In this document: in pieces, positions 46,520 to 58,335 of the stretch
How the letters are laid out: every line of letters begins with the position of its first letter
Numbering within the stretch: the first letter of the stretch is position 1
NCBI GenBank assembly: GCA_964017045.1
Contig: OZ024794.1
Coordinates: forward strand, 30,227,815-30,291,814
Length of the DNA: 64,000 nucleotides
DNA from: Omphiscola glabra
Taxonomy: Eukaryota; Mollusca; Gastropoda; Lymnaeidae
Direction: 5' to 3'
The notes under the pieces: model-generated
What the model was told of the DNA's origin: nothing
The model's database searches: none
Seen by the model: only the letters and a program-made list of their open reading frames with translations
Position numbers and translations under genes: made by a program

Positions 46520-46903
46520 ACAAAATGTGACGATGATGTAGACTTCGCGAGATGGGAACACAACACCTGCTATTTTTCATTAGGATTGTAAGCTGGTTCC
46601 CTAGAACAGCAAATCGCTGTCTCTCCACACAACAGGATGACCCATCGTCAAAGGGGGTTGACACAGCTTGGTACCAGTAACGCCCTATTGGAATATGTTT
46701 CATTGTGTCAATGGTGTCCGCCTACGGGACTCCGTCTTCGGGTTTTGATTCAGTGTTTCCATATCTTAGATGACTTTCAATCCAAGTGTCCCATCCACCC
46801 GTGGCGCTGGTGACGTTTTTGCTTGACTTGGTCTTTGGTGGGGATTGAACTACAGACCAAAAGTTTTTGGATTGCCTCAGTTATACTGCTTGGCCACCCA
46901 TAA
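46520..46903 (-). mobile_element. tRNA-derived SINE, copy 1
   Basis: On the minus strand the element opens with gggtggccaagcagtataac, containing an A-box-like tggccaagcag, and a B-box-like tagttcaatcc about 34 nt further on. This is the polymerase III promoter layout of a tRNA-derived SINE head. The body includes gacggagtcccgtaggcgg, ggagagacagcgatttgctg and tctagggaaccagcttac, which recur in a second copy at 55240-55490 on the plus strand. The head resembles a Leu/Ser-type tRNA start (inference). Exact 3' end and target duplication were not resolved. Confidence 0.7.
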
Positions 46904-48329
46904 CCGTATTTAAATTACGACGCATAAAACGAAATCTGCCCGCTATCTCTTGTCGTGCGCACAATATGGGGTACGTCGTGTAATTTAAAAAAAACAAACA
47001 ACTGTACCCATAGCAACCGGGATAAAATTACGCCAAGTGTCTTTGATTTACGACTGTTACACGAAGCTGAGATTTTGGGTTAAGTTAACCAAACATATGA
47101 ATGTTTTGAGAACCGCTTAAAAATGTCCTTCCTAGCCCCCCCCCCCCCCAAATAAAAATAAACAACAACAAAACAACACCACCATCACCACAAAAAAAAC
47201 AACGTTATTTTTTAAAAGTAATTTTTGTTATAAAAACAGCGGTTGTTTCGTGTTTTCCCCATGAAAACCCTATTAAACGTTGTAACAACATGTCCATCAA
47301 GGTGGATCGAGGCGCACGGCGAAACTCGTAAATATTTGAATTTTAATTGATCGTCAGATTACACCAGGACACCCGTAAATGTCCCCCCCCCCCCCCCCGC
47401 GACAACGATTTTTTAAAAATGTTTTAAACATCGCATTATTTTTAGCGTGCGGAAATCGATTCATTTGGCCAAAACCTGGGTGCGTGTATGGTGCGGGGGG
47501 GGGGGGGGGGCTTGGGGTGGAGATTACATGCCGGATGGTTATGGTTAGTACCAAACAGGAAAAGCGATAGTACATCATATAAAGTAAAGAGGGGGGGGGG
47601 GGCAGTGGCAGGTAGGATGGTTAGGATTAGGACTGATCAAGAAAAAAGTAGCATCACCCATAACTTACAAATTAGAAGAAACGAAATCTCAGAAAGTTCA
47701 CTGGCATGTAAGTTATGGAGCCCCCACCCCCACCCCCACTCCGAACCTCCCGGTGTCTAGATTGTAAGACCCCAGGATTTCTATATCAGTGGCGCGCGTG
47801 TGTTTGGCACTAGCTCTGTCTTACATGTACAAACACGGGCAAGAATAAATAAATGGAGGGGGAAGAGGGGAGGCATTTTGATGAGGTAATCCGTCATTCA
47901 CAATCGTTTTCCCTTATTCTGTTTTATAAAATAAAAAATGTATATATTCACGCCCAGATTAAGGAGAGAGAGAAACTGTTTCCGTGGGGGGATGTGTAGC
48001 CCCAGGGCCGTAGGCACCATACGGCAACTTCCTGCGATAATCCATTTTTAACACTTAAAATTTTAAAAAAAAAATTCTTTAAAAAGGGAACTGATTTGAT
48101 TTTGATTTCATTACGACAATGGATTTAATGATACACGGTTGCTGGTCCTGGCCGGACGTCATTGATGAGATTTGCTCTGTTGTATCCGTGTTTTGTTGTT
48201 GTTATTTCCCTGTTTAGTTTCGTATTTATCATCAACTTAATGCAATTGTATGAAAAGGGATGCAACTCTACCAACAAGGGAAAGATAACCTACCTCGAGT
48301 CCTCACTTATCTTAAACAGTTGATACTAC
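46904..48329. other. Non-coding stretch with C- and G-runs
   Basis: Long homopolymers lie at about 47138 (C), 47383 (C), 47495 (G), 47591 (G) and 47720 (C). Short Gly/Pro-rich frames around them are compositional. No gene is supported. Confidence 0.45.
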
Positions 48330-48450
48330 AGTGGCACTATCTACTACAGTGGCACTATTTGCTATAGTGGCGCTATTTTGACCAGTGGTACTATTTATAC
48401 CATTGGTACTATTTACGCCCGTGGCAGTATTTACTTTAGTGGAAGTGTTG
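48330..48450. repeat. About 18-bp repeat (ctacagtggcactatt)
   Basis: About six degenerate units of ta.(a/t)gtggcactattt.cta are arranged in tandem. Confidence 0.75.
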
Positions 48451-50737
48451 TTGTTTTTTACTTCATTGGAATTATTTACTCTCTCTCCACCCCTCTCTAT
48501 CTCTAACCCTCACTCTGTCTCTGTCACGCTCTCTCTCTCTTTCTCCCCCTACCTCCTTCCGTACCCGAGCTGTACAGCTTCAGAATATTTAGCTTTCGGT
48601 AATATCTCTTCACACTTGGCCGAATGGGTCCAAACTCGGAAGGCAAAGAAGACGGCGCTACGTTACTTGCCTTCTTTGGTATCCTTTTCGGAAATCGATT
48701 GTAACCTACTCTAATCAGATATGAGGAGATTTTTTTTTACGGACACAGTTTTTTTTTTTTTACGTTAGAGATATTGCCGAGACAAAGACGACATTTTGCT
48801 AAAGGACACTGGCATAGAATTTATGCATCTGTGTAACCTTTATGTAACCTTAAAGGAACGTCTAGTCCATTTTGGTGTGCTGCTGTTAAGTCTGGGTGCA
48901 TGGATGTAACCTTGGTGCGCGTATTCTCATTTAGTTTAAGTTTTGTAAACTTTTCTGATGTATTCTTAAAAAAAAAACCAGAGAAAGAGAAAGAGCAAGG
49001 ACATACATTTTGTTAATACATATGAAACATTCGTGATTTTGAAACAAAAAAAATATGTTAAAAATCACAGCCGAGGGTTTTTTAGTTTTATAGAATCCAT
49101 TTTTTTTTACATTAACTTGGAAAACTAAAAGATTTGGATTTTTCTTGGGTAAATCTTGCACGTGCGTACTTTTGCTCCCTAAAGACATCATAGGAATGTT
49201 TGATGGATGTCGAGTCGATCCTCGCAGCGGATTATGACGTAATTTCAATAAAATGGTTGTTCCCACGGGTGGGCGTTTCCACGTGAAAAGGCGTTCTCAC
49301 AAGTAGGCGTTCCCACCAGGGGCGTCATTTCAGGTTTTTACAGATGGAGTGGGGAGAAAAACCAAAACTTTGCCGGCTTGTTGAGTTGTTTATTACTAGA
49401 GGTGCTACAGTGCATAGCAATATAAATATAACCTGCAAATTTGGGGAGCGGCAAATGACCCCTGCCCTACTCATGTGACGTCCCTGGTTCCCACGTCGTG
49501 TAGGCGTTCCCACGTGTAGGCGGTCCCACGTGGAGGCGTTCCCACGTGTAGGTAGTTAAGTTTAGTGCAGTGTAGGGTGGAGATGCAATTTCCTTAAGGT
49601 AATGAAAACGAAGCAACGAAGTATGGGATTTGTGGCAGAAATGGACATGTTATGGTCCTCTTTGAAGCGATCCCTTCGTATTCATAAATTTAAATATATA
49701 AAAGTTTTCAACAGCCGGTAAATCAAAACAGCTTAAGTTATTTCCTAGTAATTCCAGACAGTCTCATTAACCGACAGTTTAAAGAGAAATAAAGATTATC
49801 CCTTTTAAACAACCTCTTTTTAAAAAGTCTAAGTGTCTTTCCCATTAATCAATTTGGAAACATGCTTCCAAGTTCATGATATAATAATTGTAGTTGTGCA
49901 GCATATCCAGCATGACTTCAATGGTACCCTTACTTAAGTATCAACTGTGAATATGGGATTCACAAATTTCGGCTTCTTGAACCTGTCCTCACTAAACCCC
50001 CACCCCCCTCCACACCCCAGCTCAATTAATTACTTACATATTCAGGTTGTAAGTGAGTTTTGTGTGTTTGTCTTTGTGTTCTTTTTTTAATGGAGAAGAG
50101 AAAAAAAAACAACAACAATAACACAAATCCATTGCTGTTAACACGGATTTCCACCTGATTACCGCTTCCTTGGCTCCACAACTCTGGCTGCAAGAACTGT
50201 CCATAGAGAACAGTTGACAGAGCTTTCTCGCGTTGTTCCGGGTTTAATTTTAAACCAGATTGAACGCCGCGGCTTCTCCTGGTATCTGTCTGGAGGGACG
50301 GACCGAGGAAGAAGATTGGGGGGTGGGGGTGGGGTGGAAGGCGTGGGGTGGGGTGGAAGGCGTGGGGGGGAAATGGGGGGGGGTATGCCATGACGCGTCA
50401 ACGACTACTATCACCAGCGCCCGCTAACGACCGCGGACTGTCAATGAATAATAAATAGACCTGCTTGGCAGGATTGTGTCACGAGCTTGACCGCTAGGAC
50501 ACTCACCGATTGATGGCCGTGCTGGTCCTGAATCTGGGAAGTGGTCCAGCTTTATTTAGATACAAGCTCGGCGGTGGTGATATCTCAGACTTGGCTCTCT
50601 TTACGACTAATACCAAAATAGTTTGAGCATTGCCATGAACATTTTCTAGAAAAAGAATTAGAAAAAAAAATGTTTTAGTTTTATAAATTGAACCCTTTTT
50701 TTTTTTTTAATGTGTGTAACCGCTTGACCCTCTATCT
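48451..50737. other. Non-coding stretch
   Basis: It contains a CT-rich patch at 48480-48545, scattered copies of cgttcccacgtgtaggcg (49255-49550) and a G-rich patch at 50310-50385. Open frames here reach 121 codons at most and none has a recognised domain. Confidence 0.45.
49255..49550. repeat. Short interspersed repeats (gcgttcccacgtgtaggc)
   Basis: The phrase gg.cgttcccacgtg.agg occurs about seven times, at both ends of a segment of unrelated sequence (49330-49480) that may have been inserted into a small array. Confidence 0.65.
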
Positions 50738-50917
50738 CAGCGGATCTCAACCTGTGGGTCGCGACCGCATTGGGGGTTGAATGATTCGTACACAGGAGTC
50801 GCCTAAGACCATCGGAAAACACATATTTATGAAGTATTTTTTTTTGTATTGTTTGGGTTCATCACAACATCAGGAACTGCATTGAAGGGTCGCTGCATAA
50901 GACGTTCAACTGGGACT
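50738..50917 (+). mobile_element. SPIN-like hAT MITE, copy 4, decayed
   Basis: It begins cagcggatctcaacctgtgg, then gtcgcgacc, and contains cctaagaccatcggaaaaca and catatttatgaagta. The right end (gcataagacgttcaactggg) is heavily changed. No target duplication can be recognised, unlike the other three copies. Confidence 0.78.
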
Positions 50918-51175
50918 GGGAGAACTACAAGACACATAAGACATATGAGACCTAAACTATTTTCCCTGTGTCTGTGCGTTGGGAGGGCGGGGGGGTTGGA
51001 ATTAATATGTATACCTTTCTATTAATATACGTATCCATGAGCTGTGAGTTTATTGAGTTTTCATTTCTATGTATTTGAATTTGTGTATTTACCTCAAAAT
51101 TCATGGTATAAATAAATTGTTGATTGTAACTGAGCACTATTTGGGAAACGGTTCTTAATTTATTATATTTGATTA

Positions 51176-51345
51176 CTGTATTTTACGGAATATAAAACGC
51201 ACTTTTTACTTCGAAAAATTGCCTCCAAAATTCAGGTGCGTCTTAGTCTTATACTCGAAATTAATATACAAATGGTAAAAATATAAACATTTTTTTAAAA
51301 ATTGCTATGAAAATTAAGTTGCGTCTTATAGTCCGTAAAATACAC
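51176..51345. mobile_element. Tc1/mariner-like MITE
   Basis: Inverted termini are ctgtattttacggaatataa and, at the right, the complement of gtgtattttacggactataa. They extend into aaacgcac / gcgtc-type sequence for about 28 bp with few mismatches. Both sides are flanked by TA (51174-51175 and 51346-51347). The length is 170 bp and there is no coding capacity. A short internal direct repeat with gcgtctta is also present. Confidence 0.7.
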
Positions 51346-51347
51346 TA

Positions 51348-53394
51348 AATGTATTGTCCTTCTCTCATGCACTGTTTGTTAACGAGCCATTTATCAATAA
51401 ACTGTCAATTTTAAAAAAAAAATAATTGCAGTATATAACAGGACTAACTTGTTAAGGTTTAAAGCGATGTGCTTGTACGTGAATGTATTGGCTATTTTAA
51501 TAGGCGTAAAAAAGGATATGCCCGATAATTTCCTTTGAGCTAAGTAGTCGAGGAAATCATTTCAGTGGCCTGTATTAATGATGGATTAACGGTCAATTAT
51601 TTTTAGGGCTATGTCGGTAAAACGTGGTGACATATCCGCCTGGGGGAAGAAAAAACAAACAAACAAAAAACCATTGATTATCTTCCGGGTTCGGAGGGTG
51701 ACAGACAAGGATTTATATGAGACACTGGCCCAACAACGTTGATTCAGTAATAAAAAAAGCATATCCGTATTGGGAGGGAATGCATGATCTATCCGGGTCT
51801 CTCGGTCTGAGTATGAGGGGCCATAACTAATAAGTTCAAAAGTCGCAACTATGTGACATAAATAACATGTTAGATTTTTTTAAAGTAGTTTTGGTGGGTC
51901 GGAAAAAGGGAAAAAGGGGGGGGGTGTGTGGCGTAAAAGTACAAGGGGCACGTAAAGATTTGCACAGCGTTTTTAGTACGCTCCTTACTTATTTGGGTTA
52001 TTGTTACTGTGGTGATTGGGATAACTTAAGTGCATTGCAAAAACCAACGTGGAGATAGGGATAGGACAGCTTTTGAGGCAGCGTTGAATCGAGACCATCA
52101 CTAACCCGTTATCATCGATGGGTAAAGAGAGAGAGAGAGAGAGAGATGCTAGGACCACTCGATTGTTTGAGGCCACCGTTCACCATTTATTTTTCCAAAA
52201 AAAAAAAAACAACAACAAAAAAACCCTTAATGGGAATCATAATTATTTTCAGTCCTGCTGCCATTGCTCGATGCTACATTTTATAAAGGATTTATACGAA
52301 AAACTTTGTTTATAAGGGCTGTTTAATTAGCATAATTAAATTGGTTCGATTCTAGAAACGTAAACGTCTAAAAAATATCTAAAGTTATTTTGAAAAGTAA
52401 TGAAAATCTCATTAACTATTTTGTAATATATTTTTTTTTTAATTCTTACCATAAAAAACATCAAATTAGATTCAATTATATATTAAAAAATGTGATGGTT
52501 TGATTTTGAGACTCCGCATGAGCAGTGAGAATGTATAGCACAATGCCTTTCATTATCATCCCGGTGAGATCGGGGTCATTATCTCCTAATGCACAAAAAT
52601 TTGTCTTCCTGTCGTTACGCAGCGCTATTGGCGTCTTTAGGTGAAAAGACTCCGAGTGAGGTCAATATTCATTGTAGGTTAAATCTACTTGGTTTCACTT
52701 CCTACTGTCTCATGTATAGATGTGTTTGAATTATTTCAAAATAAAGGAACCCTCGATTAACTAAAACGTTTGAAGGAAGGAAAGTCTAATTTCTCTTCTC
52801 TCTCTGTTTTTTTTTAACGTTCCACGCGAGCTATTACATATTCATAAGTTATTTAAAAATCATACAAGACAGGAACCGGATTCAGTGCGCAGTGTAACAA
52901 CAGCGCATGTCGATAACCATAGCGGCCTGTAGATATTACGGCGTCAACTAAACACTATACGAGACAATTAAAAAAAAAAAAGTTAGATCTGATGTTTAAT
53001 GAAGAGGAAAAAAAGTGTTCTCAATCTGATTTGTTAACACACACACACCCCCTTCCCCCCAAATAGTTCTAATTTTTGGCTGACCGTATCAGTGTTGTAA
53101 ACTTACAGCAAGCATCATTGCTGTGTGTACGTGATCGATCAGGCGTTTCTTTCTATTCTATATGTCATGAAGTGAAGGAGAGAGACGCATATCTACACAT
53201 AAATATGCATCGTATGTTTTCTTTAAATCTGCAAAAACCTGACCCCTGCGCACAGCATTGAGCGCGCTGAACAAGTTAACTGGAGTCGAGAGTAATCGAT
53301 TTACTGGTGGGGTGGGGGGTCTCGTTGAGTATATTATAAGACTGGCTCTATATAAATCATGACCAGGCATGGTGCCGACGCATCGCTGTTATAG
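51348..53394. other. AT-rich non-coding stretch
   Basis: A GA microsatellite lies near 52125-52147 and poly-A near 52197. A 45-bp segment near 52538-52580 resembles one at 62287-62325. No gene is supported. Confidence 0.4.
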
Positions 53395-53585
53395 GACATA
53401 TAGCTAGTGAATGATGTAAGATATATAGCTAGTAAGGGATGTAAGATATACATCTAGTGAATGATGTAAGAGATATAGCTAGTGAATGATGTAAGATATA
53501 TAGCTAGTAAGGGATGTAATATATATAGCTAGTAAATTATGCAACCTATAAAGCAGTAAAGGATGCAGGATATATAGCTACATTT
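53395..53585. repeat. About 25-bp minisatellite (gtaagatatatagctagt), seven copies
   Basis: Units of gaatgatgtaagatatatagctagt type, with aagggatg and degraded variants, are repeated about seven times. Confidence 0.9.
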
Positions 53586-53916
53586 GATTGAAAGAATTAG
53601 CCTTGAACAGGATCAAGTATAGCGTTCCTTGCTCCTTAATTAAATTCTATGCACAGATTCGTGTCAATGGCTGTTACAGGCATAAAGCGATTCAAAAGGG
53701 TCTCAATCTGCAACTTCGTTTCCGAATGACAACGTGGTCGGCCTGATACGGAGGGAGTGCCTGCCTGATGTGCTCCAATTCTCCCGCTGACTGGCCGGCG
53801 CCTAATGACCAGTTGGTTTATTGATGAGCGACCGGGTATGCCTGCCTGACATTTTCCACGTCTTCACTGCGGTAAATAATTTAACGGTTGAATGATTCCA
53901 CGTGTGTGATTTGAGT

Positions 53917-54125
53917 CAGTGGCGTAGCTAGAGTATTTGGCGCCCGGGGACAAGATTCGCGCCCGGGACAAGAGTCATTTTAAAGCGCCCTCTTTTCCTT
54001 TTTTCAACTCTCAAACCCATTATTTCATCAATAAAATAATACCAAAGCACAATTTGGTGCCCCTAACTAGCTGGCGCCCGGGTACATCTGTACCCCCCTG
54101 CCCCCCCTCCTACGCTACGCCTCTG
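53917..54125. mobile_element. hAT MITE (cagtggcgtagctag termini), perfect 8-bp TSD
   Basis: The 209-bp element runs from cagtggcgtagctagagt to ctacgctacgcctctg. Its ends are imperfect inverted repeats with gcgcccgggac/tggcgcccggg as subterminal motifs. The target duplication ATTTGAGT is perfect at 53909-53916 and 54126-54133. The element at 33843 is a diverged relative. There is no coding capacity. Confidence 0.92.
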
Positions 54126-54359
54126 ATTTGAGTAAACCGTGCGCGTGCGTAATTTTGATTACGACTCGCTGATGTTTTTTAAAAGGTGTTTTTTTTTTTT
54201 TTGGGGGGGGGGGGGCTCACAAGAGCTGGTGTAGCGTGGAGCTCTCCCCCCCCTCCCCGCACCCGCATCTCCTTGTTCGGTTATTGATTTGTGTAGTAAT
54301 CCTAGCGGGTCTCTCCGGGTAACGATCTGGTCACATGACGGCGGCGATTGGGCCTGGAA

Positions 54360-54770
54360 GGCAACGATGTCAGGTCTGATTGTATCCGAGGCAAAGATGT
54401 CTATTCTGATGGTGTCGATGAGGTTACGATGTCCGTTCTGATCGTGTCTCGCGGGTAAAGATGTCCGTTCTGATTGTGTCTCGCGGGTAAAGATGCCGTT
54501 CTGATCGTGTCTCGCGGGTAAAGATGTCCGTTCTGATAGTGTCTCGCGGGTAAAGATGTTCGTTCTGATCGTGTCTCGCGGGTAAAGATGTCCGTTCTGA
54601 TCGTGTCTCGTGGGTAAAGATGTCCGTTCTGATCGTGTCTCGCAGATAAAGATGTCCGTTCTGATCGTGTCTCGCAGATAAAGATGTCCGTTCTGATCGT
54701 GTCTCGCGGGTAAAGATGTCCGTTCTGATTGTGTCTCCGAAGTGGAGGCTACAGCTCTGATTGTGTCTCT
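54360..54770. repeat. 32-bp minisatellite, about 12 copies
   Basis: The core gatgtccgttctgatcgtgt plus ctcgcgggtaaa repeats about 12 times. Both edges are diverged, and one unit lacks a base (gatgccgttc near 54490). Confidence 0.94.
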
Positions 54771-55239
54771 GAGATAATGATGCGTCCGTTTTTCATTGTG
54801 CCTGAGAGGAACTTAACTTCACGTCTATGCTGGCTGTGTCCGAAATAGTGAATAAAACATTGATTTGAGTAGTTGTGTGTAAGGCTTATGTCTGAATCTT
54901 TAAATCAGTTGTATTGGGATTGAAAGGTAATTGTTTTAACTCCGACAGAGAGGATATAATGGTGAATGTGTCATTTGAACTTGATGACGCTTCTATAGAA
55001 GATAATGAAAAATATTGTTTACCTTTCTCAAAAACACAAAAAAACTAATCTTTTTTTTAAAATTTGCGACTGGCTTAACGTTTTCATTCAGAACATCTCT
55101 TGTACAAAGCAACAAAGTTTCGAATGTATATTTTTTTTTTTTAAATATGAGTAAATGTAATTTCAACACGTATGGTTTCTACTCTGATTTTTTTCGATCA
55201 GTCTTGTTTTTTTAAAAAAAATAAATAATGATCAATAGC
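54771..55239. other. AT-rich non-coding stretch
   Basis: No supported feature. Confidence 0.4.
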
Positions 55240-55490
55240 TTAGAGCTTCTGAATTCAAGCCCAGAGATGGAGTCCCGTAGGCAGTATGACATTGACAATG
55301 CAAATTCCGGCAACTCCTGCTATGTTACTGCTTCCATGCTGTATCATCCACGACGTGATGTTCCTTTGGGCTGTCCAGGTGTGTGGAGAGATGCGATTAG
55401 CTGTCTAGGGAACAAGCTCATCCTCCTAAAGAAAAGACCCAGGTCTTGTGATTTTGTCCTGCGAAGTCTACTCCGGCGTTGTGTGTAACG
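55240..55490 (+). mobile_element. SINE, copy 2 (5'-truncated relative to copy 1)
   Basis: It contains gatggagtcccgtaggcagt, acattgacaatg, ggagagatgcgattagctgt and ctagggaacaagctcatcct in the same order as the body of the minus-strand SINE at 46520-46903, followed by cgaagtctact. A tRNA-like head is not recognisable, although gaattcaagccc at the left could be part of a B-box-like segment. The 86-codon open frame across it is incidental. Confidence 0.65.
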
Positions 55491-56834
55491 GAACGGTGCA
55501 ACAAAAATGTATCTCGACCATAAATCAGCTCATTTGTTTGTTTAGTCTTGAACAATTATTATACGTCGTTGAAAATTGCAATGACTTGAAGTAATTGGTC
55601 ACGTTTTAATCACGTCTTAAAATAATAAATGATTGTATTAGTTTTATGTTGAAATGTGATATCCTTTGTTAATCAATTATTCTTTCTTCATTAAAAAATC
55701 AGAGAAGTCGATTTTTTTAAAAAAGTAATTGAGAGAAAATGACAAAATGAAATCACATTAATTTAGGCTTTATTCTTTTTAGTTATTTAGCATTTAATTA
55801 TGTGCATTTAGAATAGTTAAACATTATCAATGCAGCATTTAGTGGGTTAAAAAAAAATATTTGAATATAAGGTGTACCACATGTGCACCGCAAACGTTTT
55901 ACTCGCTATACAATTGGCCCGCGAAAGAAACTCACCAAAAATACCAACTAGATAGAAGATATTTTAAATTTAAATATTCCGTTTTAAGACAGTTTAAAAA
56001 AAAAAAAGGATGAAAAAAGTTTACATATTTCAACGCTCGGCGATTTAATAATGATTTTCTTTCGAGAGCAATTTAAAAAGAAATTTATTAAATTTTCTAT
56101 CATTTTTTTAACTCATGGATTTAAATTCAAAATTGATTATTTAAAAAAAAATGCTCTATAACTCGAAATGAAGTACATGTTTGGTAAAAAGAATTCGTCA
56201 ACTTTTCTATTTGCTAATTGCGAATTATAGATTTCCCCTTCCTGGTGTGTGAAGTCAGGATAAATATAGTCGGTGTTAAGCTGTGGTCAAATCCAATGTC
56301 CACTTTATTAATTGGGGTCATGGCCATATGCAAGGTCAAACGCGATCCGAGATCCAGTTTGTTAAACCAAAACACAACCGTAAAAATGTGCTGCTCCTGG
56401 CCGTCATTGTGACCGGCTGTCACTGTTGCCGGCTGTCATTTTGTAGTCTTATAGCATTTTAAAGTCATGACAACTGACAGTTTACCCTGTACACCACTCC
56501 AGTGATTGCGAATGCAAAATTTCACAATTTATCTGTTCAATTCGCAAAAGAGAACCAACCAAGAACAACAACAACAAGAACAACAAGAACACAACAAGAA
56601 CAACAAGAACACAACAAGAAAGAACGAAGAAAACAACACCAGACGGTTCCATATTTGAGTTGAAAATAATTCTCGCCCTTCCACATCCTCACTTCAAGCC
56701 CCCGGTGAGCTGTGACATGCTGGTGGTCACATTAGCCTAACACCTCTCCACGTCATTGCCAGGCTGTAAGAAAACCCCAAGCGCCCATGAACAGATTATA
56801 TTACCATCACATCAAGATGTGACCGTATCTTACT
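55491..56834. other. AT-rich non-coding stretch
   Basis: It includes a caacaagaac repeat tract at 56565-56620. Antiparallel open frames at 56214-56423 have no recognised domain. Confidence 0.4.
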
Positions 56835-57190
56835 CTCTCAGACGGTAGCCACGCTGTCTCTAAAACAGGCGGTATCCACGCTGTCTCTAAAACAGACGGT
56901 AGCCACGCTGTCTCTAAAACAGGCGGTAGCCACGCTGTATCTAAAACAGGCGGTAGCCACGCTGTCTCTAAAACAGGCTGTAGCCACGCTGTCTCTAAAA
57001 CAGGCGGTAGCCACGCTGTCTCTAAAACAGGCGGTAGCCACGCTGTATCTAAAACAGGCGGTAGCCACGCTGTCTCTAAAACAGGCTGGAGCCACGCTGT
57101 CTCTAAAACAGGCGGTAGCCACGCTGTCTCTAAAACAGGCGGTAGCCACGCTGTCTCTAAAACAGACGGTAGCCACACTGTCTCTAAAAC
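56835..57190. repeat. 27-bp minisatellite, 13 copies
   Basis: The unit ggtagccacgctgtctctaa plus aacaggc is 27 bp, so minus frames read a repeating nine-residue VLETAWLPP or RDSVATACF series. Variants (tgtatct, gacggt, ggtatcc, gctgta) recur in the same order, pointing to block duplication. Confidence 0.95.
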
Positions 57191-57529
57191 ATTGTTCAAC
57201 GCGCTGTTGAAGAGTCAACGATGAAGAAACTTTTATTTCATTAACCGTAGATGAGAAAAGAACAGTTTATTTTTGGTGGGGGTGGGGTGGGGTGGGGGGC
57301 TTATTAGATTGTGGTGTTCATAAAACGTATGTTTTCGACTCTGGCTGGGGACTTAAAATTTTATACCGGCGCAAGTGTCTAATATAATTTGTGCTCAATT
57401 TATTTCTCGTTTACATAAGAGGTGATCAATTGTAAATTGAAATTTGTGTCCTATTTCTCGCCAAAAATCAAAAATGGTAGTCTAATTTTGTATTAAAGTT
57501 TACGTACGGGCTCTTTAAATTACATTATT
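57191..57529. other. Non-coding spacer
   Basis: A G-rich patch lies at 57278-57298; otherwise the sequence is unremarkable. Confidence 0.4.
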
Positions 57530-57960
57530 TCGTTTCACTTCTTCTGTTACTAGATTCGATTCATAGATTTAATTTCACTTCTTCTGTAAGTAGATTCAAG
57601 TCATAGATTCCATTTCACTTCTACTGTAACTAGATTCAAATCATAGATTCAATTTGATTTATACTATAACTAGATTCAAGTAATAGTTGCAATTTCACTT
57701 CTTCTGTAACTAGATTCAAATCATAGATTCAATTTCAATTCTATTGTAACTAGATTCAAGTCATAGATTTAATTTCACTTCTACTGTACCTAGATTCAAG
57801 TCATAGATTTAATTTCACTTCTACTGTACTTGTTTCAAGTCATAGATTCAATTTCATTTATATTATAACTAGATTCAAGTCATAGATTTAACTCACCTTC
57901 TTCTGTATAGTTTCAATTCATAAGTTTAATTTAATTTTTTTCTTCTGTAAGTAGATTCAA
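57530..57960. repeat. About 40-bp minisatellite, roughly 10 copies
   Basis: The core tttcacttcttctgtaacta plus gattcaagtcatagattcaa repeats with frequent substitutions and small deletions. Confidence 0.92.
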
Positions 57961-58029
57961 TTTATACATTAAAAATGTTGAAAAACGGAAACAGCTTAAA
58001 AAATTTATTTTTCACCATGGCTGCAGGAT

Positions 58030-58335
58030 CTGAATGATAGTGATGATGATGGTGTTGATTATAATGATGGTGTTGATGATGATGGTGTTTCTGATGATGG
58101 TGTTTGTTGATAATGATGTGGATGTTATGATGATGATACGATGATGATGAGGATGATTAACTTTTGTTTGTGGTGGTGAATATGAAGATGGTCTTGATTA
58201 GGGTAATAGTTTTGATAATGGTGATGTGATGATGATTATGATGATGCTGATGGTGGTGTTGATTAAGAACATGGTGTTGATGATAATAATGGTGATAATG
58301 ATGATTATGATGATGATGATATTGATGCATGTTTC
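58030..58335. repeat. Imperfect gat/ggtgtt trinucleotide-rich repeat
   Basis: Multiples of gatgatgatggtgttgat with frequent changes extend over about 300 bp. Confidence 0.9.

Noticed and set aside
46838..46903. Functional tRNA gene
   Set aside because: A- and B-box-like parts are present, but the stems do not pair well and the body continues as a SINE shared with another copy.
56807..57218. Two overlapping minus-strand frames with nine-residue repeats
   Set aside because: Produced by the 27-bp repeat. No promoter, splice or domain evidence.
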